From Brevibacillus invocatus (GTDB lineage: Bacteria > Bacillota > Bacilli > Brevibacillales > Brevibacillaceae), in assembly GCF_003710915.1 (NCBI RefSeq), contig NZ_RHHR01000060.1:1-41350 (forward strand): a stretch of 41,350 bases of DNA, given 5' to 3'. This document shows positions 24,201 through 32,276 of the stretch, in pieces. Position 1 is the first letter of the stretch; each line of letters opens with the position of its first letter. The notes below the pieces were generated by a model that saw nothing but the letters and a program-made list of their open reading frames with translations, had not been told where the DNA came from and ran no database searches. The position numbers and the translations under genes were made by a program.

Positions 24201-24229
24201 TTGTGCTGATTCCATGTTCGTGTTATTCT
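24201..24229 (+). promoter_or_regulatory. gltB promoter (candidate)
   Basis: -35 TTGTGC (24201-24206), 17 nt spacer, -10 TATTCT (24224-24229), in the otherwise AT-rich 190-nt gap before gltB. Confidence 0.45.
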
Positions 24230-24269
24230 AAATTCCTACATTATTTTTAGAAGTTTCAGAATTGTTTAA

Positions 24270-24308
24270 AGGAGGTGGGTGGTCAGCCTAGACTGACCGG
24301 AAATCATG
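24270..24308 (+). promoter_or_regulatory. Split ribosome-binding region of gltB with intervening hairpin
   Basis: AGGAGGTG lies at 24270-24277 but the only usable ATG is at 24306. Between them GGTCAG and CTGACC form a 6-bp hairpin (24281-24298) with a CCTAGA loop. An in-frame TGA at 24294 excludes any earlier start. Folding would bring the SD close to the ATG. Confidence 0.55.
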
Positions 24309-27300
24309 CTAAACAGAGACAAAAAAGAAACCATTGAAAGCTTTCAAAATTACCACCATATCGAACACGACAGCTGTGGGATCATCTGCATCGTCGAAAA
24401 ATCAGGAACACCTACTCGCAAAAATCTCGAGGAGACCATCCGCTCTTTGATCCAAATGGAGCATCGCTCTGGCTTTATTGACGGCGAAGGGGACGGTTGT
24501 GGCGTCTTGACAGATATTCCGCGCGCCCTGTGGTCCAGCTATTTGGCAGAAGCTGGCTTGGACGGCAGTCTTTCTTCTGACTCCCGCTTTGCCGTAGCCC
24601 ACTTGTTCGTGCCACGTACCGGACACGATGCAAATGACGTTCAGCAACAGATTCGCACCCTGTTTGCCGATGACGGACTCACCATTCTATTGGAGCGTGA
24701 AAATTCCGTAAATTCCCAGGTACTTGGCAAAAACGGCAAGCGCGATGAACCGATCTTCTGGCAGCTGGCTATTCTCGCTCCAGAAGGCTTGACGGACGCT
24801 GTTTATGCCAGCCGCCTGTTTGACATTCATGCCGCGATCGAAGCGGCACACCATGTACACGTCGCGTCACTCAGCCCGGTCACCAGCGCTTACAAGGTGA
24901 TGGGTGCCGCCAATATTTTGCCTCTTTACTTCCATGACTTGGCAGATGAGCGCTTCCTCTCTTCTGTAACGATTGGTCACAACCGTTACTCCACCAATAC
25001 GCTGTCCAACTTCTTCCGCGTTCAGCCGTTTTCTTTGCTCGGCCACAATGGTGAGATCAATACGATCAGCAAGCTGGAAGAAGAAGCCCACATGCTTGGA
25101 GTGCCTCTGGTAAATGGCGGCAGTGACTCGCAAAACGTCAACCGGACCATCGAAACGTTCATTCACCGCTACGGCTTGAGCCTTTTCGAGGCGATGGAGG
25201 TGGTTTTCCCGCCGATTCATCATGAAATGAAAAACCTCCCTGCCCATCTGCAGGATCTGTACGTTTACTTGCGTCAGGCATGGGGGCATTTTGCCCAAGG
25301 ACCTGCCGGCATCGTCTCTCGCTATGCCAATGAATGTGTCTTCAGTGTCGATGCGCTCGGCCTGCGCCCACTCTGGATGGTAGAAAGTGCGACTTCCCTA
25401 TACTTCTCGTCTGAGCAGGGCGTCATCCTCGCGCGAGATATGGCAAGCGAGCCAAAATCACTGGCACCAGGAGAAAAAGTGGGTGTCGTGCTGCACAAGG
25501 ACCAAGATGTCGAAATCATCGCACATCATCAGCTCCAGCAAGCTATTTTTGAGCGTTTTTCGCAAAAAATTACGCCAGAAGGCTCTAGCCAGCACCTGCA
25601 TTACGCCTATCAGTTGGAAACCTTGTCAGCTGAACCGGATGCGACAGCTCCTACTGCTCCTATCTACAGCGCATTCGGCTGGGATCGCGAGCAGGTGCAG
25701 CTGGTGGAGCAGATGGCTTCCAACGGCGCTGAACCGATTCGTTCCCTGGGTCACGACGGACCGCTCGGTGCTCTCTCCAAAGAGCGGCAAAATCTGGCCG
25801 ACTACGTAAAAGAAAGCGTCGCGGTCGTAACCAACCCTGCGATTGACCGAGATCGTGAAATGGAGCATTTCTCCACCCGCGTGGTGATTGGCTCCCGCGT
25901 GCCGCTCTCAGGCAAAGAAGGCAACTATCCGCGCATGGAGCTTCCTTCCCCGATACTCATGGAGGGCAAATCCCTGCAGGATGAAGCGAAAAAACAGGGC
26001 ACACATTCGCTTGAGCAGGTGATCCACTACTTCAACAATACACCGCACAGTATCGCGATTCTGTCGACGCATTTTACTGAACAGGACGGCATTCAGGCTG
26101 GACTTGCACACTTGCAGGAATCCGCTCTGAAAGCGGTGAACAACGGTGCTATTCTACTGATTTTGGACGATACCGAAACGCATCAGCAGGAAAAATACTG
26201 GTTCGATCCTTTGCTCGCTGTCACCGCTGTGGATCAGGGCTTGAAAGCAGCCTTTGACGAACAAGGCATCAGCTTGCGCCGCAAAGCGAGCATCATCCTG
26301 CGCTCTGGCGCAATCCGTTCCTTGCACGATCTGGCACTCTCCATCGGCTCTGGCGCAGATGCCATCTCGCCATATCTGATGTTTGCGACTGCCTTTGCCA
26401 AGGACGCAGCAGCCTCCGCTGGCAATCTGTACAGCGCGTTGAACAAAGGACTGGAGAAGGTCACTTCCACCATCGGTATTCACGAGCTGCGCGGCTACGG
26501 CAAGCTCTTCTCGTCCATCGGTCTTCGTAAAAATGTGGCCGAGGCGCTTGGCATCGTCAACTTCTGCGGCTCCGAACAGGCTGGTCTATCCTTTGATGAG
26601 CTGCAGGCAGACAGCTTGAAGCGCCATGCGGATTATTCCAACGAGGCTGCACGTGAGTCCAAGACCTTCCACATCTTCCCGCGTCTCTGGAAAGCGATCG
26701 GGCAAATGGCAGCAGGCGATATTCCTTACTCCGATTACGCTTTGAAACTGGATGAAAACGAACGGGAGAATCCGATCGCGATTCGCCATGTGGCCGATTT
26801 TGCCTTTGATCAGGCCGAGGAGAAAGTGGCTCCTGAGACCGTAGACATCAGTGTTGGTGATCATTCCCTGCCATTCCTGATTTCGTCCATGTCCTTCGGT
26901 TCGCAAAACGAGACCGCATTCCGTGCATACCCGGAAGCAGCCGATCAGCTCAACATGATCTGCATGAACGGGGAAGGCGGGGAGATCAAGGATATGCTGG
27001 GCCGCTATCGCCATACACGCGGCATCCAGGTCGCATCTGGTCGCTTTGGAATTAACGTAGAGCTGGCCAACGCAGCCTACATTCTGGAAATCAAGATCGG
27101 CCAAGGGGCAAAACCAGGCGAAGGCGGACACCTGCCAGGCTCCAAGGTGACTCCTAAAATTGCCGCGGCGCGTAATGCAACTGTCGGCTCTGACCTGATC
27201 TCGCCATCCAACAACCACGACATCTACTCGATTGAAGATCTGGCTCAGATGATCACCGAATTGAAAACCGCCAATGATAAAGCAAAAATCTGCGTCAAAG

Positions 27301-28841
27301 TGCCGATTGTTCCCAATATCGGAACGATTGCAGTCGGTGTAGCCAAGGCTGGAGCTGACTTCATCACGCTCTCTGGCTTTGATGGCGGGACAGGTGCAGC
27401 TCGTGTGCATGCTCTGCAGCACGTAGGCTTGCCAGCTGAAATCGGCGTCAAGGCTGCTCACAACGCCCTGCTGGAAGCTGGCCTGCGCGACAAAGTCGAG
27501 CTGTGGGCAGACGGCGGCGTGAAGAGCGCTGCAGACGTCGTGAAGCTGATGCTCCTGGGCGCCAACCGAATCGGTTTCGCTACCCTGGCAATGATCGCAG
27601 TCGGTTGTACAACTTGCCGTGGCTGCCACCTGGATACGTGCCACGTCGGGATCGCGACACAGATCGACTCGATGGAGGAAGCGCATGAAAAAGGCTTGCG
27701 CCGCTTCGTGCCTCGTCAGACCGATCTGGCTGTATCCGGTCTGAAAACATTCTTTACCGCGTTCGGCGATGAAGTACGTCGCATCACGGCAGAGCTGGGC
27801 TTTAGCCGTACCCAGGACCTGGTCGGACGCTCTGATCTGCTGGTACAGACTCGCTTGCAGGAAAAAATCGATTTGACTGCCCTCCTCGCTGTGCATCCGC
27901 TCTACAAAGCAGCAGCTGCATCGGCAGCAGTCGAAGAGGCAGAAGAGCGTGTGCTGGTAGCCGCAGGCTCGGTAGCTGTCGCGAGCGATTCCCGTTACTT
28001 CAGCGCTGACCGTCCGATCAAGGAGACGTTCACCAGCATCCTCTCCGGAGAGCGTGTGCTCGGCAGCCGCTGGGCAGGTGCTCGCGTGGAAAACCATCTG
28101 GATGGCAGCTACAGCTCCCTGCCTGAAGTATCGCTCGACTTCATGGCTGGCAGCGTGCCTGGCAACGGTCTGGCTGCCTACAACGTAGCTGGAGTCAACA
28201 TCCGTGTACAAGGCGGCGCACAGGATGGCGTCGGCAAAACCAGCTTTGGCGGTCGCGTCTCCATCTTGAAGGCAAAAGGATTACAAGGCGAGTACGTCAA
28301 TGGCTCTGTCGGCAAAAGCTTCTGCTACGGTGCACAAAAAGGCTTGTTCATCGTGCAGGGCAATGCGGATTCCCGTGCCTGTATCCGCCTTTCCGGAGCA
28401 GACGTGGTCTTTGGCGGCGAAATCAAAGAGCCGATCAACGACCAGCTCGGCGGCATCGGCGCTCGCGCCAACCTGAAGGGCTTTGCCTTTGAATACATGA
28501 CCAATGGCCGTGCAGTGGTACTGGGCGATCCAGGTCCTTGGATTTGTGCAGGGATGACCGGAGGGGTCGTCTACGCCAAGCTCAATCCGGAAATGGGCTT
28601 TGATCAGGCCGCACTGGAACGCCGGATTGCAAAAGGTGCCAAGGTATTCCTCTACAAGCTGGATGAACAGGGCAAGAACGATGTGGCTGAATTGCTCGGC
28701 GCCTACAAGGAAGAGCTGCTCGCCACCGAGCAATACGAAACAGCCAGCCGTGTCCAGCAATGGATCGATGACGCTGCTTCTCACTTTGTCATGATCACAC
28801 CGAAGAAGGAGCAGGCTGACCCGTCTGTTTCCACCGAGTAA
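24306..28841 (+). CDS. gltB: Glutamate synthase large (alpha) subunit
   Basis: 1511 residues, full length. It makes glutamate from glutamine and 2-oxoglutarate: the N-terminal amidotransferase releases ammonia that tunnels to the FMN synthase site. Cys24 in HDSCGIICI is the nucleophile exposed after removal of a 23-residue propeptide. HRSGFIDGEGDGCGVLTDIP and VTIGHNRYSTNT belong to the glutaminase domain, and GGEGGEIKDMLGRY to the FMN domain. The [3Fe-4S] ligands fit Cys1101, Cys1107 and Cys1112, with the same spacing as E. coli. The C-terminal GXGXG beta-helix ends the protein. No small-subunit gene follows; a strong terminator does. A large antisense ORF inside it is a codon-bias shadow. 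Confidence 0.95.
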   Translation: MLNRDKKETIESFQNYHHIEHDSCGIICIVEKSGTPTRKNLEETIRSLIQMEHRSGFIDGEGDGCGVLTDIPRALWSSYLAEAGLDGSLSSDSRFAVAHLFVPRTGHDANDVQQQIRTLFADDGLTILLERENSVNSQVLGKNGKRDEPIFWQLAILAPEGLTDAVYASRLFDIHAAIEAAHHVHVASLSPVTSAYKVMGAANILPLYFHDLADERFLSSVTIGHNRYSTNTLSNFFRVQPFSLLGHNGEINTISKLEEEAHMLGVPLVNGGSDSQNVNRTIETFIHRYGLSLFEAMEVVFPPIHHEMKNLPAHLQDLYVYLRQAWGHFAQGPAGIVSRYANECVFSVDALGLRPLWMVESATSLYFSSEQGVILARDMASEPKSLAPGEKVGVVLHKDQDVEIIAHHQLQQAIFERFSQKITPEGSSQHLHYAYQLETLSAEPDATAPTAPIYSAFGWDREQVQLVEQMASNGAEPIRSLGHDGPLGALSKERQNLADYVKESVAVVTNPAIDRDREMEHFSTRVVIGSRVPLSGKEGNYPRMELPSPILMEGKSLQDEAKKQGTHSLEQVIHYFNNTPHSIAILSTHFTEQDGIQAGLAHLQESALKAVNNGAILLILDDTETHQQEKYWFDPLLAVTAVDQGLKAAFDEQGISLRRKASIILRSGAIRSLHDLALSIGSGADAISPYLMFATAFAKDAAASAGNLYSALNKGLEKVTSTIGIHELRGYGKLFSSIGLRKNVAEALGIVNFCGSEQAGLSFDELQADSLKRHADYSNEAARESKTFHIFPRLWKAIGQMAAGDIPYSDYALKLDENERENPIAIRHVADFAFDQAEEKVAPETVDISVGDHSLPFLISSMSFGSQNETAFRAYPEAADQLNMICMNGEGGEIKDMLGRYRHTRGIQVASGRFGINVELANAAYILEIKIGQGAKPGEGGHLPGSKVTPKIAAARNATVGSDLISPSNNHDIYSIEDLAQMITELKTANDKAKICVKVPIVPNIGTIAVGVAKAGADFITLSGFDGGTGAARVHALQHVGLPAEIGVKAAHNALLEAGLRDKVELWADGGVKSAADVVKLMLLGANRIGFATLAMIAVGCTTCRGCHLDTCHVGIATQIDSMEEAHEKGLRRFVPRQTDLAVSGLKTFFTAFGDEVRRITAELGFSRTQDLVGRSDLLVQTRLQEKIDLTALLAVHPLYKAAAASAAVEEAEERVLVAAGSVAVASDSRYFSADRPIKETFTSILSGERVLGSRWAGARVENHLDGSYSSLPEVSLDFMAGSVPGNGLAAYNVAGVNIRVQGGAQDGVGKTSFGGRVSILKAKGLQGEYVNGSVGKSFCYGAQKGLFIVQGNADSRACIRLSGADVVFGGEIKEPINDQLGGIGARANLKGFAFEYMTNGRAVVLGDPGPWICAGMTGGVVYAKLNPEMGFDQAALERRIAKGAKVFLYKLDEQGKNDVAELLGAYKEELLATEQYETASRVQQWIDDAASHFVMITPKKEQADPSVSTE

Positions 28842-28866
28842 TCAACGTGAACAACTTGTTTCGCAC

Positions 28867-28903
28867 ATGCGCGCTTCCCCCAGTCGGGAAGCGCGCATTT
28901 TTT
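28867..28903 (+). terminator. Intrinsic terminator of gltB
   Basis: ATGCGCGCTTCCC (28867-28879) pairs perfectly with GGGAAGCGCGCAT (28886-28898), a 13-bp stem followed by six T. Confidence 0.92.
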
Positions 28904-28927
28904 CTTCAATATAAGCCTTCGTTTATA

Positions 28928-28956
28928 TTGTCAAAGTTAGTCAGGGATTGTACAAT
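28928..28956 (+). promoter_or_regulatory. Promoter of the YugP-like protease
   Basis: -35 TTGTCA (28928-28933), 17 nt spacer, -10 TACAAT (28951-28956). It leaves a leader of about 100 nt in which I see no further structure. Confidence 0.65.
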
Positions 28957-29065
28957 AATAAATGAAACTGACAGCTGGTTATTTCGTAAACATAATACGT
29001 ACACGCATTGCATGATAATAAAAAAAGCAAACATGAAGCTAACATACATGAAGGAGTGATTTTGC

Positions 29066-29746
29066 GTGTTTTTTCACCCGATGGACTTTCTGATTCTCAT
29101 CGCCTTTGGTCTTTCAATCTGGGCGCAATTCCGTGTCAAAGGGACCTTTAAAAAGTTTGCGGAAGTTCCAGCTTCCTCTGGCATGACCGGAGTCGAAGCT
29201 GCTCGCCGCATGCTGGATGCAAATGGCTTGACCAATGTTCCGGTCGAGCACATCCCTGGTACGCTGACAGACCACTACGATCCAACTTCTCGCGTCGTGC
29301 GCCTGTCTGATCCCGTTTACTTCGGCAACTCGATTGCAGCGCTTTCCGTCGCTTGTCACGAGGTTGGCCACGCGATTCAGCACAAGGTTTCCTATCCGAT
29401 GCTGGTCGCTCGTCACCGCATGTTCCCGGTAGTCAACCTGGTTTCCGGTTCTGCGCCATTCCTCTTGCTGGGAGGATTGCTGTTCCAAATGTCAGGACTT
29501 CTGCTCCTGGGGATCATCTTCTTCTCCGGTGCGGTCGCTTTCCAGCTGGTGACCCTGCCAGTCGAGTTCAACGCCAGCAGCCGTGCGAAGCAGCAGATGG
29601 TCAAAATGGGCTTCATCCGCAATACAGAGGAAGGCGGAGCCAACAAAGTTCTCGGTGCCGCAGCACTCACTTACGTAGCGGCTGCCCTGATCTCCGTTCT
29701 GGAGCTGATCAAGTACATCATGATCTTCCGCAGCTCGGACGAATAA
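29066..29746 (+). CDS. YugP-like membrane zinc metallopeptidase
   Basis: 226-residue membrane protein of the putative neutral zinc metallopeptidase family (B. subtilis YugP). The zinc-binding HEVGH is at 98-102 within VACHEVGHAIQHK. There is an N-terminal membrane span and a cluster of two or three spans after the active site (about 125-165), plus one near the C-terminus. Protease activity is predicted from the HExxH motif; natural substrates are unknown. Start is GTG after AAGGAGTGA. Own promoter and terminator, so monocistronic. Confidence 0.9.
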   Translation: MFFHPMDFLILIAFGLSIWAQFRVKGTFKKFAEVPASSGMTGVEAARRMLDANGLTNVPVEHIPGTLTDHYDPTSRVVRLSDPVYFGNSIAALSVACHEVGHAIQHKVSYPMLVARHRMFPVVNLVSGSAPFLLLGGLLFQMSGLLLLGIIFFSGAVAFQLVTLPVEFNASSRAKQQMVKMGFIRNTEEGGANKVLGAAALTYVAAALISVLELIKYIMIFRSSDE

Positions 29747-29765
29747 TGGGCTTCGTTTAAAACGC

Positions 29766-29807
29766 AAGGTACAGCCCTCCTTTTCATGGGGGACTGTACC
29801 TTTTTTT
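29766..29807 (+). terminator. Intrinsic terminator of the YugP-like gene
   Basis: AAGGTACAG (29766-29774) pairs with CTGTACCTT (29794-29802), extended inward by CCTCC/GGGGG pairing, followed by seven T. Confidence 0.88.
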
Positions 29808-29843
29808 CATGGGCTGCGCTACAATAGGACAGGGGGTGTACCA

Positions 29844-30653
29844 ATGAAAATCGGAATAATCGGATTAGGCAGTATGGGACAAATGCTGGTCAACGCTTTT
29901 TGCAAAAGCGGAGCCGTCCTGCCGAAAGATCTGATCATCTATAATCGATCCCGTGAAAAAGCGGAGAAACTGCAAAAACCATACAACCTGGAGATTGCCT
30001 CCTCTGCCCAAGAGGTCTGTGAACGCTCAGAGCTTCTCTTTGTCTGCACCAAGCCTCTGGATATTCTCCCGCTACTCCGGGAGCTGACTATTCCTGAACC
30101 CGTACATGTCGTCTCTGTGGCTGCCGGTGTCCGTATAGAAGACCTCGAAGCTGTACATACAGGAGCTGTGAGCAAGGTTATTCCGACGGTGACGTCACAG
30201 GAATTGCGCGGTGTCTCTCTCTATACCTGCAGCAGCCGGCTTTCAAGTGCACAAAAACAGCAGCTGGTCGCCCTTTTATCGTCGATCGGCGTGGCAGAGG
30301 GTATCGGAGAGCAAGAGATCGAGACCGCGACGATTCTGACCAGCAGCGCACCAGGACTGCTCGCCGGAATCATGGAGTCCTTCGCTCAGGCTGCCGTCCG
30401 CAAAACACCTGGACTTTCGATTGATTCGGCCCGCGAGATGCTTGTAGAAACGATGTTAGGGACAGCGAAGCTGCTGCAAGCCGAGCAGCTCGGGTTTGAT
30501 CAATTGATCGAGCGTGTTGCCACCAAAGGCGGGATTACGGAAGAAGGGCTGCGCGTACTGGACCAAAGACTGCCCGACGGATTCGACGAGCTTTTTGACA
30601 TGACAGAATCCAAGCATGCGATGCTGAAAGAAATGGTAAAAAAACAGCTGTAG
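29844..30653 (+). CDS. comER: ComER-like, pyrroline-5-carboxylate reductase family
   Basis: 269 residues. The N-terminal Rossmann motif is IGIIGLGSMGQMLVNAF, and the P5CR-type NADP segment YNRSREKAEKL follows. The C-terminal dimerisation helix carries SSAPGLLAGIMESFAQAAVRKTPGLS, close to B. subtilis ComER (273 aa) and to ProC. In B. subtilis comER is divergent from the comE operon and affects competence and sporulation; here it stands apart from comE genes. Proline biosynthesis by this copy cannot be excluded. It starts after GGGGGTGTACC, and the dehydrogenase gene follows 29 nt later. Confidence 0.8.
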   Translation: MKIGIIGLGSMGQMLVNAFCKSGAVLPKDLIIYNRSREKAEKLQKPYNLEIASSAQEVCERSELLFVCTKPLDILPLLRELTIPEPVHVVSVAAGVRIEDLEAVHTGAVSKVIPTVTSQELRGVSLYTCSSRLSSAQKQQLVALLSSIGVAEGIGEQEIETATILTSSAPGLLAGIMESFAQAAVRKTPGLSIDSAREMLVETMLGTAKLLQAEQLGFDQLIERVATKGGITEEGLRVLDQRLPDGFDELFDMTESKHAMLKEMVKKQL

Positions 30654-30682
30654 TAAATTTCGTACAAAGGAGACATTTCGTC

Positions 30683-31540
30683 ATGAAAATCGGTTGGATC
30701 GGCTTGGGGAATATGGGAGTACCGATGGCGAGCAATCTGCTTCAAGCAGGTTATGAGCTGTACGTGTGGAATCGAACGCCGGAAAGAACAGTGGCATTAC
30801 TCGAAAAAGGGGCTAAAAACACTGATTCTCTTGCACATCTGGTAGAAATCTGCGACGTACTCTTTACGATGGTCAGCGATGATGCAGCCGTGAAAGAGAT
30901 CTATACCGGGTCTCAGGGCATCCTCTCTGCATCCGGCGTGCAGGGCAAACTGGCGGTGGATATGAGCACAATCTCACCCGAGACCTCGCGCCTGATCGCC
31001 GAGCAATCGAAGCGAGTCGGCTTGCGCTTCCTCGATGCACCTGTTTCCGGCAGTGTCGGACCTGCCAAGGAAGCGACGCTGGTCATCATGGCAGGAGGAG
31101 AACAGCAAGACTTTGAGGAAGCAAAGCCAATGCTGGACAAGCTGGGCAAAATCGCTCTTCACCTGGGACCGAACGGGGCTGGCACATCCGCCAAGCTGGC
31201 GATCAACCTGCTACTGGGCATAACTGTCCAGGGTGTTTCGGAGACCATCCTCTTCGCTCGTTCCCTCGGGATCGGCACCGAACAAATGCTGCAAATCATC
31301 TCAGAGAGCGCAGTAGGGACACCACTCATTCGCGGAAAAGCACCGTCCATCCTCGCTGACGACTATCCTGCCGCTTTTGCTTTGAAGCATATGACCAAGG
31401 ATTTGCGCCTGGCTCGGGAAGCCGGCGTCGCGACTCCCTTGGCTGAATCCGCTGAAGCCAGCTACCGCCATGCTTTGGAGAACGGCATGGGTGACCTCGA
31501 TCTGATGGCGATTTTACGGTACTTGAGCAACCAAAAGTGA
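30683..31540 (+). CDS. Beta-hydroxyacid dehydrogenase family oxidoreductase (YkwC/MmsB-like)
   Basis: 285-residue NAD(P)-dependent enzyme of the 3-hydroxyisobutyrate / tartronate semialdehyde / GHB reductase group. The nucleotide motif is IGWIGLGNMGVPMASNLL at 3-20 with WNRTPER deciding cofactor choice (Arg after Asn suggests NADP). The substrate motif is DAPVSGSVGPAKEATLVIMAGG, and the catalytic Lys lies in AGTSAKLAINLLL. The exact substrate is unclear. It follows comER in the same direction and is likely co-transcribed. Confidence 0.9.
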   Translation: MKIGWIGLGNMGVPMASNLLQAGYELYVWNRTPERTVALLEKGAKNTDSLAHLVEICDVLFTMVSDDAAVKEIYTGSQGILSASGVQGKLAVDMSTISPETSRLIAEQSKRVGLRFLDAPVSGSVGPAKEATLVIMAGGEQQDFEEAKPMLDKLGKIALHLGPNGAGTSAKLAINLLLGITVQGVSETILFARSLGIGTEQMLQIISESAVGTPLIRGKAPSILADDYPAAFALKHMTKDLRLAREAGVATPLAESAEASYRHALENGMGDLDLMAILRYLSNQK

Positions 31541-31542
31541 AG

Positions 31543-31590
31543 AAAAAGGAGAGCATCCAGAACAAGACGCGTTTGGATGAATCTCCTTTT
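31543..31590. terminator. Bidirectional intrinsic terminator
   Basis: AAAAGGAGA (31544-31552) pairs with TCTCCTTTT (31582-31590) and ATCCA with TGGAT inside. It has A/T runs on both sides and separates the convergent dehydrogenase and XRE genes. Confidence 0.8.
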
Positions 31591-31594
31591 ATGT

Positions 31595-32152
31595 TTACGC
31601 ATTTGTATAGGCAAGGGACAGCATGAGATACACCTTTTCATCCGTGCTGTTGATATACGTATGCTGCTCCTCACCCTGAAAGCGGATCACGTCCCACTTC
31701 TCCAAATGATAGGTCTTCCCCCCGACCATCAGCTCCAGTTGACCGTTTAATACAAAGACGGTTTCCTCTGATCCTTCCAGGTGGAATTCACGGTGCCTAG
31801 TGTGAGGCTCGATACAGGCACGATACCATTCCATCGTCCCGTTCGTCTTGTATAAGGGCTCCACGAACCAATCATGATTGTGCCCCGCCAGCGAATGTCT
31901 GTCTGCAAAGCGATACAGCGCTATGTCATCTTGAAACGACAGCAATGATGACAAGGGAATCTGTAACCCTCTCGCTATTTTCCACAAGATTTGAAGCGTC
32001 GGATTGGCTTCTCCTCTTTCGATTTTTCCCAAAGTCAATTTGCTCACATCACATAAGGTGGCCAGCTCTTCTAGACTGAGCTTTCTAGCTTTGCGAATAT
32101 CTCTTAAATTGCTTCCGACCTGTCCCGTTACGTCCTGCTCTGCGTCTTTCAC
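31595..32152 (-). CDS. XRE-family transcriptional regulator with cupin domain
   Basis: 185 residues. An XRE/Cro helix-turn-helix occupies about 12-68 (LRDIRKARKLSLEELATLCDVSKLTLGKIERGEANPTLQILWKIARGL), and a C-terminal cupin barrel about 105-182 has the EGSEETVFVLNGQLELMVGG motif. Such regulators sense a small molecule in the cupin and usually control an adjacent transporter or catabolic operon. It is divergent from an MFS carrier, with repeated GTATAC elements in the shared promoter region, so it probably controls that carrier and itself. Confidence 0.92.
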   Translation of the reverse strand: MKDAEQDVTGQVGSNLRDIRKARKLSLEELATLCDVSKLTLGKIERGEANPTLQILWKIARGLQIPLSSLLSFQDDIALYRFADRHSLAGHNHDWFVEPLYKTNGTMEWYRACIEPHTRHREFHLEGSEETVFVLNGQLELMVGGKTYHLEKWDVIRFQGEEQHTYINSTDEKVYLMLSLAYTNA

Positions 32153-32170
32153 AATTTACCTCCATCAAAA

Positions 32171-32230
32171 AGTATACTATACTATACAAAATGATTAATT
32201 ATATGTGTTCCCCATTCCCTATAGTATACC
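32171..32230. promoter_or_regulatory. Paired GTATAC operators between the XRE regulator and MFS gene
   Basis: AGTATACTATACTATAC (32171-32187) lies near the regulator and TATAGTATACC (32220-32230) near the MFS gene. The two GTATAC palindromes are 52 bp apart centre to centre, about five helical turns. They are likely operators for the XRE-cupin protein. Confidence 0.55.
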
Positions 32231-32276
32231 AGACAGATAACCCGAGACGCATATAAAAAAAGAAGAGAGGCCTATC

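Noticed and set aside
24279..24296. Five-codon upstream ORF (GTG...TGA) before gltB
   Set aside because: Only three bases separate it from the GGAGG, too close for initiation; the hairpin explanation fits better.
26586..28211. 541-codon open frame on the minus strand inside gltB
   Set aside because: It is fully antisense to strongly conserved gltB sequence, has a Cys/His-rich composition typical of a shadow frame, and lacks a ribosome-binding site.
28847..29059. 70-codon open frame between gltB and the YugP-like gene
   Set aside because: It contains the gltB terminator and the next promoter, has no ribosome-binding site and no protein-like character.
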